DNA of 64,000 nucleotides from Rhodocyclaceae bacterium (GCA_016791115.1 JAEUNL010000004.1:160922-224921), one strand, 5' to 3'; shown: positions 37,564-46,833, counted from the stretch's first letter. Notes: generated from the sequence alone by a model not told the origin. Numbers and translations: made by a program.

Positions 37564-39276
37564 TCAGGCCGCCTTGACGCGCACGACCTCGCCCTGCTCG
37601 GTGTCCAGAACATGGACCGCACATGCAAGGCAGGGATCGAAGGAATGCACGGTTCGCAGCACCTCGAGCGGTTTTTCGGGATCGGCGACCGGGTTGTCGA
37701 GCAGGCAGGCCTCGTACGCACCCGGCTGGTCCTTCTCATTGCGCGGCGCGGCGTTCCAGGTCGTCGGCACCACGCACTGATAGTTGGCGATCTTGCCGTC
37801 GCGAATCACCACCCAGTGCGACAGCACGCCACGCGGCGCCTCGTGGAAACCGACGCCCATCTGCTCACCCTTCGGGAAGGTCGGCCGGTTGAAGGTCTTG
37901 AGGTCCCCCTTCGCCATGTTGGCTATCAGCAGATCCCACTGGTGCGCGAGTTCGTCCGACTGGACGGCGCACGAGATGGCGCGCGCCGCATGGCGCCCGA
38001 TCGTCGAGTGCAGCGCCTCGACCCCCACCTGCGCCTTCGCGATCGCTGACACGCGTTCCAGCGTGGCGGTTGCGTATTTCTTGGTCGGCTCGTGCCCGGC
38101 GGCGAGCATCGCCAGCACGCGCGGCAACGGCCCGACCTGCATCGGCTTGCCGTAGAAGGTCGGCGACTTCAACCACGAGTACTTGCCGTCCTCCTGGAAG
38201 TCGGTGTATTTCGGCTTGGTCTCGCCCTGGTAGGGATGCAGCGACTTGTCGTCGCCCGAGCCGTATTCGTACCACGAGTGCTTGACCGCCTCACTCACGC
38301 CCTTGCGGAAGTACTCGTCGTTGAACGTGTTGATCTGCCTGAACGTGTCGAGCTTGCCGTTCTCGATATGCCCGCCGGGCAGCGCGAACTTCTCGCCCTT
38401 GCCGTCGAGCGGAATGTCCGGCACGCACAGGTAATCGGTAATGCCGCGGCCGACCTTGGTCCAGTCAGCATAGAAGGCACCGATCGCGGCGACGTCGACG
38501 AGGTAGACGTTCTTGATGAAGTCGTCGAGCTTGACGATCCACTCCTTCACGGCAAGCAGTCGCTCCATCGTCAGCACCGACTGCGAATCGACCGCCAGCG
38601 GATTGGCGACGCCGCCGACGGCAACGTTCTGGATGTGCGGCGACTTCGATCCGAGCACCGAGACGATCTTGTTCGCATAGCGCTGCACCTCGAGCGCCTG
38701 CAGGTAGTGCGCGACCGCAATCAGATTCACCTCGGGCGGCAGCTTCATCGCCGGGTGGCCCCAATAGCCGTTGGTGAAGATGCCGAGTTGTCCCGTGCCG
38801 ACGAAGCCAGACAGGCGCTCCTTCACCTTGGCGAACTCGTGCTTGCTGTTGCCGGACCAGTTCGACAGGCTCTCGGCAAGGCTCGACGCCTTTTCCGGAT
38901 CGGCCTTCAGGGCCGAGACCACATCGACCCAGTCGAGTGCGGACAGGTGGTAGAAATGAACGATGTGGTCATGGATCGCATGCGCCAGAATGATCAGGTT
39001 GCGGATGTAGTTCGCATTGACCGGAATCTCCAGCTGCAGAGCGTTCTCGACCGCCCGGACGGAGGCGATCGCATGCACCGTGGTGCATACACCGCAGATG
39101 CGCTGGGTGATCGTCCAGGCATCGCGCGGATCGCGACCGATCAGGATGTTCTCGACGCCGCGCCACATCTGGCCCGACGCCCAGGCTTTCTTGACGCGTC
39201 CGTTGTCGACCTGCACGTCCACCCGCAAGTGGCCCTCGATGCGCGTCACGGGGTCGATGGTGATGCGTTGGCTCAT
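37564..39276 (-). CDS. hybC: HybC, large subunit of the second (Hyb-type) [NiFe] hydrogenase
   Basis: 570-residue catalytic subunit. NiFe motifs TQRICGVCTTVHAIASVRAVE and [27 protein letters not shown]; the tail after the last histidine is the part cleaved by HybD. MSQRITIDPVTRIEGHLRVDVQVDNG is the conserved start. In E. coli, HybC is part of hydrogenase-2, a quinone-linked enzyme suited to low-oxygen H2 uptake. The operon order hybO-A-B-C-D-G-E matches that type. Confidence 0.96.
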   Translation of the reverse strand: MSQRITIDPVTRIEGHLRVDVQVDNGRVKKAWASGQMWRGVENILIGRDPRDAWTITQRICGVCTTVHAIASVRAVENALQLEIPVNANYIRNLIILAHAIHDHIVHFYHLSALDWVDVVSALKADPEKASSLAESLSNWSGNSKHEFAKVKERLSGFVGTGQLGIFTNGYWGHPAMKLPPEVNLIAVAHYLQALEVQRYANKIVSVLGSKSPHIQNVAVGGVANPLAVDSQSVLTMERLLAVKEWIVKLDDFIKNVYLVDVAAIGAFYADWTKVGRGITDYLCVPDIPLDGKGEKFALPGGHIENGKLDTFRQINTFNDEYFRKGVSEAVKHSWYEYGSGDDKSLHPYQGETKPKYTDFQEDGKYSWLKSPTFYGKPMQVGPLPRVLAMLAAGHEPTKKYATATLERVSAIAKAQVGVEALHSTIGRHAARAISCAVQSDELAHQWDLLIANMAKGDLKTFNRPTFPKGEQMGVGFHEAPRGVLSHWVVIRDGKIANYQCVVPTTWNAAPRNEKDQPGAYEACLLDNPVADPEKPLEVLRTVHSFDPCLACAVHVLDTEQGEVVRVKAA

Positions 39277-39288
39277 GATGATCTCTCC

Positions 39289-40455
39289 TCAGTGTGCTGC
39301 CGCTGCGGCGTGGTCTTCGCGCGGAAGCACCGGGAAACGCCGGGTGATGATGATGTAGCCGAGAACCTCGATGGCGAACATGCCGATGGTGACCAGCATT
39401 TCCGGCACCGACGGGAAGTAGTTCCAGCCCTCGCCGGTCATGTAGCCGATGAGGAATGCGTTGATCCGCAACAGCACGCCGCCGAGCATCAAAGCCACGC
39501 CGGCGAGGAACAGGTTGGCCGGGTTGCGCCGCTTCCCCTCGCTGCCGAGCAGCGCGAAGGGCAGCACGAAGCAGACCGTTTCGACCCAGAACATCAGCGC
39601 CTGCAGGCTGGGCTCGAAGGCCCGGCCGAGCGCACCGCGAATCAGGATGTCGCCGAAACGCACCACGAGGAACACGCCGAGCAGCCCCAGCATGATCTTC
39701 GACAGCGGCGTGAGCAGGTGCATCTCGATCGAGCGCCGATAGCCCGCCGCTGCGACGCAGGACTCGAACAGCACCACCGCATAGCCCATGACGATTGCCG
39801 AGATCAGGAAGATCAGCGGAAGCACGATCGACTGCCACAGCGGATGGATCTGCGTTCCCATCACGACCAGTAGCGAGCCGAGCGACGACTGGTGCATCAT
39901 CGGCAACACCGTGCCCAACGCGATGAAGAAGAACATCATCCTGTCGAGCTTGCGCCGTGCATCGTGCAGCCCCCACTTCTCGAGGAAGGCCGGCGAGAAC
40001 TCGATCCACATCACGACGATGTAGAGCGAGATGCACGCTGCGACTTCGAACATCACCGAGTTCGGCGACGCATAGCCCGGCCACAGGATGTGCCAGAAAT
40101 TCCACCAGCGGCCCAGATCGAAAAGCACGCCGACGCCCGCCAGGGTGTAGCCGAGCAGGCTGGCCAGCAGCGCCGGGCGCACCAGCGCGTGATATCGGCC
40201 ACGGTTGAAGATGTAGACCAACATGGCAACCGAGAAGCCGCCGCAGGCGAAGGCCGAGCCGATCACCACATCGGCCACCACCCAGATGCCCCATGGATAG
40301 CCGTCGTTGAGATTCGTCACCGAACCCAGACCGGAAACGAAACGGACGCCGAGTACCGCGATCGCCACGCCGATCAGCACGGCACAGCTCACCGTCACCG
40401 GATTGGCGAGCCGCCCGCCCACCGGGGCCGGCATTGCATGATCATGCACGCTCAT
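39289..40455 (-). CDS. hybB: HybB integral membrane subunit of the second hydrogenase
   Basis: 388-residue NrfD/PsrC-family membrane protein with about ten helices; passes electrons between HybA and quinone. Recognisable by LNDGYPWGIWVVADVVIGSAFACGGF, HILWPGYASPNSVMFEVAACISLYIVVMWIEFSPAFLE, MMHQSSLGSLLVVMGTQIHPLWQS and FLIGYMTGEGWNYFPSVPEMLVTIGMFAIEVLGYIIITRRFPVLP. ATG 40455 overlaps the end of hybA by 14 bases. Confidence 0.94.
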   Translation of the reverse strand: MSVHDHAMPAPVGGRLANPVTVSCAVLIGVAIAVLGVRFVSGLGSVTNLNDGYPWGIWVVADVVIGSAFACGGFSVAMLVYIFNRGRYHALVRPALLASLLGYTLAGVGVLFDLGRWWNFWHILWPGYASPNSVMFEVAACISLYIVVMWIEFSPAFLEKWGLHDARRKLDRMMFFFIALGTVLPMMHQSSLGSLLVVMGTQIHPLWQSIVLPLIFLISAIVMGYAVVLFESCVAAAGYRRSIEMHLLTPLSKIMLGLLGVFLVVRFGDILIRGALGRAFEPSLQALMFWVETVCFVLPFALLGSEGKRRNPANLFLAGVALMLGGVLLRINAFLIGYMTGEGWNYFPSVPEMLVTIGMFAIEVLGYIIITRRFPVLPREDHAAAAAH

Positions 40456-41440
40456 CGCGCACCTCCTCGTCGTGTTCGCCAGCCGGCTTCACGTTGCGCT
40501 TCGCCACGTAGGCCATCGCACCCAGCACCACCAGCGGCAGCACGAGACCGCCATACAAGGTGTGCTGCAGCGTTTCCGATTGCGAGGCGAATGACCGATC
40601 CGGCAATGTCGGTTGGCCGAGTTTCTCGAACGACACGGCGGCGAGCTTGAGCATCTGCGTACCGCCGATCTCGGTCTCGCCGTAAGTGCGCTGGATATAG
40701 CGCGCCGCAGCGCCCTCCCAACTGCGGTCAGGGCCGCCCGAGATGTTGCCGCGGGGAAAGCGCGTCGCCTGACCCGGCTTGAGCGCCAACCGGCGCTTGG
40801 CCTCGACCTTGAGGTCAGCAACCTTGCCATACAGCGTGGCTCCGGTCGGGCACACCTCGGCACAAGCGGCGTAATGACCATCCTTCACCCGATGGCGGCA
40901 CAGCTCGCACTTGGCGATCTTGCCGGTGGGCGACGAATAGTCGTACTTCGGTATGCCGAACGGGCAGGCGGCAACGCAGTAGCGGCACCCGATGCAGGCG
41001 TCTGCGTCGTACTGGACGATGCCGGTCACCGGATCCTTGGTCATTGCCGTCACCGGGCAGGCCGAGACGCACGAGGGATCGACGCAGTGCAGGCAGGACG
41101 ATTTCATGAACGCGTAGCCGCCCTGCTCTGCATCCTTCACCGTCGCGGCGCCGTCCTTGTAGGCCTTGATGACGTTGAAGGTGCGCGCATTGGTGTCGAG
41201 CGGCAGATCCCAAGGCGAATCGTCCGGCGTGTTGTAGTCGAGCGGAAGATTGTTCTCGCGCTTGCAGGCCGCCACGCAGGCCTTGCAGCCCACGCACAGC
41301 GTCGAGTCGAACAGCAGACCGACCGCATCCGGAGAAATCTGCGCATTGCTGCGCGCCTGCACCGGCGGGCACACGGCGGCACCGGCCACCGCCGCGCTAC
41401 CGGTCAGCGCGCGCTTGAAGAACTCGCGACGGGTGCTCAT
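40442..41440 (-). CDS. hybA: HybA, Tat-exported four-cluster ferredoxin subunit of the second hydrogenase
   Basis: 332 residues. Tat signal [23 protein letters not shown]. Cysteine groups for four 4Fe4S clusters: CVGCKACVAACKREN, CLHCVDPSCVSACPVTAM, CIGCRYCVAACPFGIPKY, CELCRHRVKDGHYAACAEVCPTGA. One C-terminal helix (TLYGGLVLPLVVLGAMAYVA) anchors it in the membrane. It links HybO to HybB. ATG 41440 is two bases past the hybO stop. Confidence 0.94.
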   Translation of the reverse strand: MSTRREFFKRALTGSAAVAGAAVCPPVQARSNAQISPDAVGLLFDSTLCVGCKACVAACKRENNLPLDYNTPDDSPWDLPLDTNARTFNVIKAYKDGAATVKDAEQGGYAFMKSSCLHCVDPSCVSACPVTAMTKDPVTGIVQYDADACIGCRYCVAACPFGIPKYDYSSPTGKIAKCELCRHRVKDGHYAACAEVCPTGATLYGKVADLKVEAKRRLALKPGQATRFPRGNISGGPDRSWEGAAARYIQRTYGETEIGGTQMLKLAAVSFEKLGQPTLPDRSFASQSETLQHTLYGGLVLPLVVLGAMAYVAKRNVKPAGEHDEEVRDERA

Positions 41441-41442
41441 GG

Positions 41443-42618
41443 CTACACCCGCCCGGTCCGGTCTTGCGGCTTGCCGTCCTCTGCGGACGCCTGTTCGTTC
41501 GACTTGCCCAGCTTGCGCGAAAACACGGCCGTGGCACCGGCAGCCGCACCGGCGACCGCAGCCAGCACTGCCGCCGCGCCAACAGTCACGCCCTTGCCCT
41601 GGTTCTCGACGATGCCCGGATACGACACAGGCGGTTCGACATTCTTCACCTTTGCGAGCGTATGGATCGGCTTGGCGAAGCCGACCCCCTGCTCCGTGCA
41701 CCCGATGCAGGGATGGCCGCAACCCACCGGCCAGGTGCCGGCACCGGCGTCGCCGAACAATGCAGTCGGGCAGTTCGCGTACGTTTCGGGCCCCTTGCAC
41801 CCGAGCTTGTAGAGACACCAGCCCTTGCGATGCCCGTCGTCGCCGAACTCGATCGCGAAGCGGCCCGCGTCGAAGTGCGCGCGGCGCTCGCAGTTCTCAT
41901 GCACCAGGCGCGAATAGGCGAACAGCGGCCGGCCGAGCTTGTCGATCGGCGGCAATTGGCCGAAGGTCAGGAAGTGCACGACCGTGGCGAGGAAGTTGTA
42001 CGGATTGGGCGGACAGCCCGGTATCGTCACCACCGGCTTGTCGATGATCTTGTTGACGCCGACCGCACCGGTCGGATTGGGATCGGTCGATGGCATGCCG
42101 CCCCAGGACGCGCAGGAGCCGATCGCGATCACCGCGGCGGCATCGGCCGCGCATTCCCGCGTCAGTTCGATGGCAGTCTTGTTGCCGACCTTGCAGTAGA
42201 TGCCGTTGTCGCGCGTCGGAATCGCGCCCTCGATCACCAGCAGGTACTTGCCCTTGTTGGCTGCCATCGCGGCCTTGCGCGCGGCCTCCACCTGGTGGCC
42301 GGCGGCGGCAAACAGTGTCTCGTGATAGTCGAGCGAGATGACGTCGAGGATGAGCCGCTCGAGCGTCGGGTGTTCGGCGCGCAACATCGACTCGGTGCAG
42401 CCGGTGCACTCCTGGAAATGCAGCCAGATCACCGACGGTCGCTTTGCCTTCTCGACCGCTTGCTGAACCGCGGCGTGCGCCCCGGCAGGCAAGCCGAGGG
42501 TCGTCGCCAGCGTGGCGCAAAACTGCATGAAATCGCGTCGAGACAAGCCGAAGCGTTTTTCCGCCATGGCGTCCAGCGCGAGAGTTGAATCAGCAACGGT
42601 CGGATCGGCAGAGCCCAT
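41443..42618 (-). CDS. hybO: HybO, small subunit of the second [NiFe] hydrogenase (standard, oxygen-sensitive type)
   Basis: 391 residues. Tat signal GLSRRDFMQFCATLATTLGLPAGAHA. The proximal cluster motif is QECTGCTES (Cys71, Cys74) with GSCASWGGMPS, so the two extra cysteines of HoxK are absent (Gly in both places). A C-terminal helix (VGAAAVLAAVAGAAAGATAVFS) anchors it. ATG 42618 follows GGAGGGGACG, which decides the start over longer frames. A sigma54 promoter lies about 110 bases upstream. Confidence 0.95.
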   Translation of the reverse strand: MGSADPTVADSTLALDAMAEKRFGLSRRDFMQFCATLATTLGLPAGAHAAVQQAVEKAKRPSVIWLHFQECTGCTESMLRAEHPTLERLILDVISLDYHETLFAAAGHQVEAARKAAMAANKGKYLLVIEGAIPTRDNGIYCKVGNKTAIELTRECAADAAAVIAIGSCASWGGMPSTDPNPTGAVGVNKIIDKPVVTIPGCPPNPYNFLATVVHFLTFGQLPPIDKLGRPLFAYSRLVHENCERRAHFDAGRFAIEFGDDGHRKGWCLYKLGCKGPETYANCPTALFGDAGAGTWPVGCGHPCIGCTEQGVGFAKPIHTLAKVKNVEPPVSYPGIVENQGKGVTVGAAAVLAAVAGAAAGATAVFSRKLGKSNEQASAEDGKPQDRTGRV

Positions 42619-42728
42619 CTCGTCCCCTCCCACGAACGACTGCACGCTGTTGGGGTACGCGCAGCCTGAAGCGGGTATGCGTCGGCGCCTGCCAGAGGGG
42701 CGCGCGATCGATATGTGAGCAAAAGGGT

Positions 42729-42744
42729 TACAAGAACCGTGCCC
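42729..42744 (-). promoter_or_regulatory. Predicted sigma54 promoter of the hyb operon
   Basis: Minus strand GGGCACGGTTCTTGTA, identical to the hoxK promoter at 14 of 16 positions (T to G at the first base, C to G at the eighth). The GG at -24 and GT at -12 spacing is kept. The predicted start is near 42717, about 100 bases before the hybO ATG. Confidence 0.7.
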
Positions 42745-42850
42745 TACCTTCGGCGGGTGGATTTCATGCAATAAAACATGTACATAAGGATTTCGATCGA
42801 ACCAATTGTCGACAAATGCGATGGCAGGGCGCCCGCCAGGCTGGAAGCCT

Positions 42851-43001
42851 TGTTTCCACTTTTAGAAACATGCCAAACGGGTTCATGCGGACGATTATCA
42901 TGAATAATTTATTGATGAATCTAGACTTGTTCCAAAACATCGCACGAGCGCCTTTACTGCAGCCCTTCCTTGTGGAAACTTTGGCGATAACAATGTTTCC
43001 A
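42851..43001. promoter_or_regulatory. Candidate activator-binding inverted repeats upstream of hyb
   Basis: Two inverted repeats share the GTTTCC/GGAAAC core: TGTTTC-N8-GAAACA at 42851-42870 and TGGAAAC-N15-GTTTCCA at 42973-43001. They lie about 110-125 and 230-255 bases before the -24 box, suitable for a sigma54 activator. Between them, minus strand CATCAATAAATTA (42917-42905) matches the IHF consensus WATCAANNNNTTR except at the first base, which could bend the DNA. Confidence 0.45.
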
Positions 43002-43006
43002 TTTCC

Positions 43007-43020
43007 TTGATCTGAATCAA
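43007..43020. promoter_or_regulatory. Perfect FNR/Anr-type box
   Basis: TTGATCTGAATCAA matches TTGAT-N4-ATCAA exactly. It lies between divergent hybO and the GST gene. It is 115 bases before the GST start and about 260 bases before the hyb -24 box, so either side could be controlled by oxygen through an FNR/Anr/Dnr protein; the target is undecided. Confidence 0.6.
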
Positions 43021-43023
43021 CCC

Positions 43024-43086
43024 GCACGTGCCGCCGTACCGACGCGCGGTTTGCGGCACGTGCGAATGCCGGCGCGCAGCGCCGGC
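43024..43086. repeat. Tandem hairpins next to the FNR box
   Basis: GCACGTGCCGC (43024-43034) and GCGGCACGTGC (43053-43063) are perfect 11-bp inverted arms with an 18-base loop. GCCGGCGC / GCGCCGGC follows at about 43068-43086 as a second tight stem. Neither has a T-run, so I call them structured repeats rather than terminators. Confidence 0.5.
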
Positions 43087-43134
43087 TCCCGATGCGACAA
43101 TCGGCTCACCAACCTGTCGAGGCCCATTGACGCA

Positions 43135-43788
43135 ATGACTGCTGCCATCACCCGACCCGGAACGCTGACCCTTTACGGCTGCCCCAACACCCGCTCCCTG
43201 CGCGCAGCCTGGGCGCTGGAGGAAGCCGGCGCCGATTACGGCTACGTGAAGATCGACCTGATGAAAGGCCAGGGCCGATCGGCGGAATTCCTCGCGATCA
43301 ACCCCGGCGGCAAGGTGCCCGCACTGTTCGACGATGGTCAGGTGATCACCGAGTCGGGCGCGATCCTCACGCATATCGGGGAACGACACCCCGCCTCGGG
43401 CCTGATTCCCGGCCTCGACTCGCCGAAACGGCGTGCGGCTTGTTTCGAGTGGTTGTTTTTCGTGATCGCCGAACTGGAGCAACCGCTCTGGACCATCGCC
43501 AAGCATCGATTCGCCCTGCCTGCGGATCTGCGCGTGCCGCAGATCGAAGCCACGGCAGTGAAGGAATTCCAGCGCGCAGTGAATGTCGCGCAGGTTCGCC
43601 TGGGCGAACGCGAGTTCGCGCTCGGCGATGCATTCAGCGCCGCCGACATCCTGCTCGCCCACACCGTTGCATGGGCGAAATCGGCGCGCGTGCCTTTCGA
43701 ATCGGCCGCACTCGAAGCGCATTTCGCGCGCAGTTGGGCGCGCACTGCACGGGAGCGCGCCGACGCGCGCGAGCGGGCACCCACCTGA
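43135..43788 (+). CDS. Glutathione S-transferase family protein
   Basis: 217 residues, normal for a cytosolic GST. The thioredoxin-fold half holds LTLYGCPNTRSLRAAWALEEAGADYGYVKIDL with the catalytic-type Ser after PNTR, and GGKVPALFDDGQVITESGAILTHIGER, where the cis-Pro and ES glutathione contacts sit. The helical C-terminal half contains FALGDAFSAADILLAHTV, the usual N-capping box. The substrate is unknown. ATG 43135 gives the conserved start; the leader ahead of it is non-conserved. Confidence 0.88.
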   Translation: MTAAITRPGTLTLYGCPNTRSLRAAWALEEAGADYGYVKIDLMKGQGRSAEFLAINPGGKVPALFDDGQVITESGAILTHIGERHPASGLIPGLDSPKRRAACFEWLFFVIAELEQPLWTIAKHRFALPADLRVPQIEATAVKEFQRAVNVAQVRLGEREFALGDAFSAADILLAHTVAWAKSARVPFESAALEAHFARSWARTARERADARERAPT

Positions 43789-43810
43789 AGGGCACAACGC
43801 GCCCGCAAAA

Positions 43811-43843
43811 GACAGAGGGCCGCGCTTGCGGCCCTCTTCTTCC
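43811..43843. terminator. Bidirectional terminator between GST and ilvD
   Basis: 10-bp perfect stem AGAGGGCCGC / GCGGCCCTCT with a GCTT loop, followed by TCTTC on the plus strand. It separates two convergent genes. Confidence 0.75.
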
Positions 43844-43863
43844 CGTCCCGCCTTTGCGACCGC

Positions 43864-45714
43864 TCAGCGCTGCAACTGCGTGATGTCGCGCACCGCGCCG
43901 GTGTCGGCGCTGGTGGTCATCGCGGCATAGGCCTGCAGGGCCGCCGAGACGTGGCGCACGCGGTTCTCCGGCTTCCATGCGCTGGCGCCACGCGCCTGCT
44001 GCAGCGAACGACGACGCTCGAGCTGCTCGTCGCTGATTGCCAGGTTGATGCTGCGATTCGGAATGTCGATCTCGATCGTGTCGCCGTTTTCGATCAGCGC
44101 GATCTCGCCGCCCATCGCCGCCTCCGGGCTGACGTGCCCAATCGACAGGCCCGACGTGCCGCCGGAGAAGCGGCCGTCGGTCAGCAGCGCGCACTGCTTG
44201 CCCAGTCCCTTGCTCTTCAGGTAACTCGTCGGATAGAGCATCTCCTGCATGCCCGGCCCGCCCTTCGGGCCTTCGTAGCGGATCACGACGACATCGCCGG
44301 CCTTCACCTCGTCGCCGAGAATGCCGGCCACCGCGTCTTCCTGGCTTTCATAGACGCGCGCGGTGCCGGTGAATTTCAGGATCGAATCGTCGACGCCGGC
44401 CGTTTTCACGATGCAGCCGTTGCGCGCGATGTTGCCGTGGAGCACGGCCAGGCCGCCATCCTGCGAAAAGGCGTGCGCCTTGTTGCGGATCACGCCGTGT
44501 TCGCGGTCGGCATCCAGCGTCTCGTAACGGCGGTTCTGCGAAAACGCGGTCTGCGTCGGCACGCCGCCCGGCGCGGCACGGAAGAAATCCTTCACTGCCG
44601 TGCTGGTGGTCGTCACGATGTCGTAGCGCTCGAGCGCCTCGCCGAGCGTCTTGGCATGCACGGTCGGCACGTCGCGATGGAGCAGCCCGGCGCGGTCGAG
44701 TTCGGCCAGGATGCCCATGATGCCGCCGGCCCGGTGCACATCCTCCATATGCACGTCGGATTTCGCCGGCGCGACTTTCGACAGGCAGGGCACACGGCGC
44801 GAAAGCCGATCGATGTCCTTCATGGTGAAGTCGACGCCGGCCTCGCGTGCGGCAGCCAGCAGATGCAGCACGGTGTTGGTCGAACCGCCCATCGAGACGT
44901 CGAGGCTCATCGCGTTCTCGAAGGCCTGGAAACTGGCGATCGAGCGCGGCAACACGCTGGCGTCGTTGCCTTCGTAATAACGGCGCGCGAGTTCCACCGC
45001 CAGCCGGCCGGCGCGCAGGAACAGTTCCTTGCGATCGGCGTGCGTGGCCACGATCGAGCCGTTGCCCGGCAGCGACAGCCCGAGCGCCTCGGTCAGGCAG
45101 TTCATCGAATTGGCGGTGAACATGCCCGAGCACGACCCGCAGGTCGGGCAGGCGGAACGCTCGTACTCCTCGGCCTCCTCGTCGGAGCAGCCGGGGTCGG
45201 CACCCTTGACCATGGCGTCGATCAGGTCGACCGCGATGATCTTCTGGCCCCAGTTCACCTTGCCGGCCTCCATCGGCCCGCCCGAGACGAACACCGCCGG
45301 GACGTTCAGGCGCAGCGCGGCCATCAGCATGCCCGGGGTGATCTTGTCGCAGTTCGAGATGCACACCAGCGCATCGGCGCAGTGCGCATTGACCATGTAC
45401 TCGACCGAGTCGGCGATCAGCTCGCGCGAGGGCAGCGAGTACAGCATGCCGCCGTGGCCCATGGCAATGCCGTCGTCCACCGCGATGGTGTTGAATTCCT
45501 TGGCGACGCCGCCGGCAGCCTCGATCTCGCGCGCGACCATCTGGCCGAGATCCTTCAGGTGCACGTGGCCGGGCACGAACTGCGTGAAGCTGTTGGCGAT
45601 GGCAATGATCGGCTTGCCGAAATCGCCGTCCTTCATGCCGGTGGCGCGCCACAGCGCACGCGCGCCGGCCATGTTGCGTCCGTGGGTGGAAGTGCGGGAA
45701 CGGTAGTCGGGCAT
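43864..45714 (-). CDS. ilvD: Dihydroxy-acid dehydratase
   Basis: Converts dihydroxy-isovalerate and dihydroxy-methylvalerate to the 2-keto acids of valine and isoleucine. 616 residues, the length of the E. coli-type 4Fe4S enzyme. Motifs: [112 protein letters not shown]. The start is ATG 45714 ([13 protein letters not shown]); the frame continues open far upstream without homology. It is divergent from lgt. Confidence 0.95.
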   Translation of the reverse strand: MPDYRSRTSTHGRNMAGARALWRATGMKDGDFGKPIIAIANSFTQFVPGHVHLKDLGQMVAREIEAAGGVAKEFNTIAVDDGIAMGHGGMLYSLPSRELIADSVEYMVNAHCADALVCISNCDKITPGMLMAALRLNVPAVFVSGGPMEAGKVNWGQKIIAVDLIDAMVKGADPGCSDEEAEEYERSACPTCGSCSGMFTANSMNCLTEALGLSLPGNGSIVATHADRKELFLRAGRLAVELARRYYEGNDASVLPRSIASFQAFENAMSLDVSMGGSTNTVLHLLAAAREAGVDFTMKDIDRLSRRVPCLSKVAPAKSDVHMEDVHRAGGIMGILAELDRAGLLHRDVPTVHAKTLGEALERYDIVTTTSTAVKDFFRAAPGGVPTQTAFSQNRRYETLDADREHGVIRNKAHAFSQDGGLAVLHGNIARNGCIVKTAGVDDSILKFTGTARVYESQEDAVAGILGDEVKAGDVVVIRYEGPKGGPGMQEMLYPTSYLKSKGLGKQCALLTDGRFSGGTSGLSIGHVSPEAAMGGEIALIENGDTIEIDIPNRSINLAISDEQLERRRSLQQARGASAWKPENRVRHVSAALQAYAAMTTSADTGAVRDITQLQR

Positions 45715-45900
45715 GGTCTTCTCTCGTATCTCGTAAATGCCGCGCCATCGGCGGACGCGGATCAAGTCATCAATTCTAGCCCAGTGCCGACCTGCGATCC
45801 CGGCGAGCGGCCTCGCTGCGGCCCGCTGGCTGGGCCGCATCAGGCTGCGAGTAGAATACGCCCTCCGCCGTTCCCCGTTCCGCTGCTGCCGCCAGACCCC

Positions 45901-46680
45901 ATGCTCGTCCATCCGCAATTCGACCCCGTCGCCATCGCCATCGGCCCCATCGCCATCCGCTGGTACGGGCTGATGTACCTCGTCGCCTTCATGCTCTTCA
46001 TGTGGCTGGGGCGCATCCGGGCGCGGCGCATGGTGCTTTCGGGCTGGATTCCGCGCGACATCGACGATCTGCTGTTCTTCGGCGTGCTCGGCGTGATCCT
46101 CGGCGGGCGGCTCGGCTACGTGCTGTTCTACAAACCCGCCTATTACCTGGCGAACCCGCTCGAGATCCTTGCCGTCTGGCAGGGCGGCATGAGCTTCCAC
46201 GGCGGCTTTCTCGGCGTGCTGATCGCGGTGTGGTTCTACGCCCGGCACAGCGAGCGGCGCTGGCTGGACGTCACCGATTTCATCGCCCCGCTGGTGCCGC
46301 TCGGGCTGGCTGCCGGCCGCATGGGCAACTTCATCAACGCCGAACTCGTCGGCCGCGTCACCACCGGCCCGTGGGCGATGGTGTTTCCCAACGTGGACAA
46401 CCTGCCGCGCCACCCCTCGCAGCTCTACCAGTTCGCGCTGGAGGGCGTGGCGCTGTTCGCACTGCTGTGGTGGTTCGCGGCCTCGCCGCGGCCGCGCGGC
46501 GCAGTCTCCGGCGCCTTCCTGCTGGGCTACGGCGTGTTCCGCTTCATCGCCGAATTCGGCCGCGAGCCGGACGACTTCCTCGGCCTGCTGGCGCTGAATC
46601 TCTCGATGGGCCAATGGCTGTCGCTGCCCATGATCGCAGCGGGCATCGCCATGCTCGCCTGGGCCTACCGCAAACGCTGA
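45901..46680 (+). CDS. lgt: Prolipoprotein diacylglyceryl transferase
   Basis: Inner-membrane enzyme that adds diacylglycerol to the lipobox cysteine, first step of lipoprotein maturation; 259 residues. Hallmarks: [49 protein letters not shown] (HGGFLG), [14 protein letters not shown] with catalytic Arg and Asn/Glu, [24 protein letters not shown]. Several membrane helices are evident. ATG 45901 begins [16 protein letters not shown]. Confidence 0.95.
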   Translation: MLVHPQFDPVAIAIGPIAIRWYGLMYLVAFMLFMWLGRIRARRMVLSGWIPRDIDDLLFFGVLGVILGGRLGYVLFYKPAYYLANPLEILAVWQGGMSFHGGFLGVLIAVWFYARHSERRWLDVTDFIAPLVPLGLAAGRMGNFINAELVGRVTTGPWAMVFPNVDNLPRHPSQLYQFALEGVALFALLWWFAASPRPRGAVSGAFLLGYGVFRFIAEFGREPDDFLGLLALNLSMGQWLSLPMIAAGIAMLAWAYRKR

Positions 46681-46803
46681 TCGGCCAAAGGCCGCATGGA
46701 CAGGGCGTCTTCAGCCCGCCCGCCCTGCGGACCGCGCGCAATGGCGCGGGTGGGCATGCCTGCCACGGGAGTGACCATCCATGCGGGTCGTGGCGCGGCC
46801 GAT

Positions 46804-46833
46804 CAAAAAAAACGGGCGCCCGAGGGCGCCCGA
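46804..46833 (-). terminator. Rho-independent terminator of the torF-glnK-amtB operon
   Basis: Perfect 8-bp stem CGGGCGCC / GGCGCCCG with a CGAG loop; on the minus strand it is followed by eight T residues. It lies 21 bases past the amtB stop. Confidence 0.9.

Noticed and set aside
42821..42838. Second sigma54-like sequence (TGGCGGGCGCCCTGCC) upstream of hyb
   Set aside because: Correct GG-N10-GC spacing, but a poor -24 box and 200 bases from the start codon; the element at 42744-42729 matches the hoxK promoter far better.
43864..46614. 916-codon frame extending IlvD far upstream
   Set aside because: The extra part is antisense to lgt; the conserved IlvD start is at 45714.
46681..46803. Possible further copies of the hoxA-hoxB repeat here and at 57180-57340
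   Set aside because: Both stretches are GC-rich with small palindromes, but they do not share the 17-base core closely enough to be called the same element by eye.
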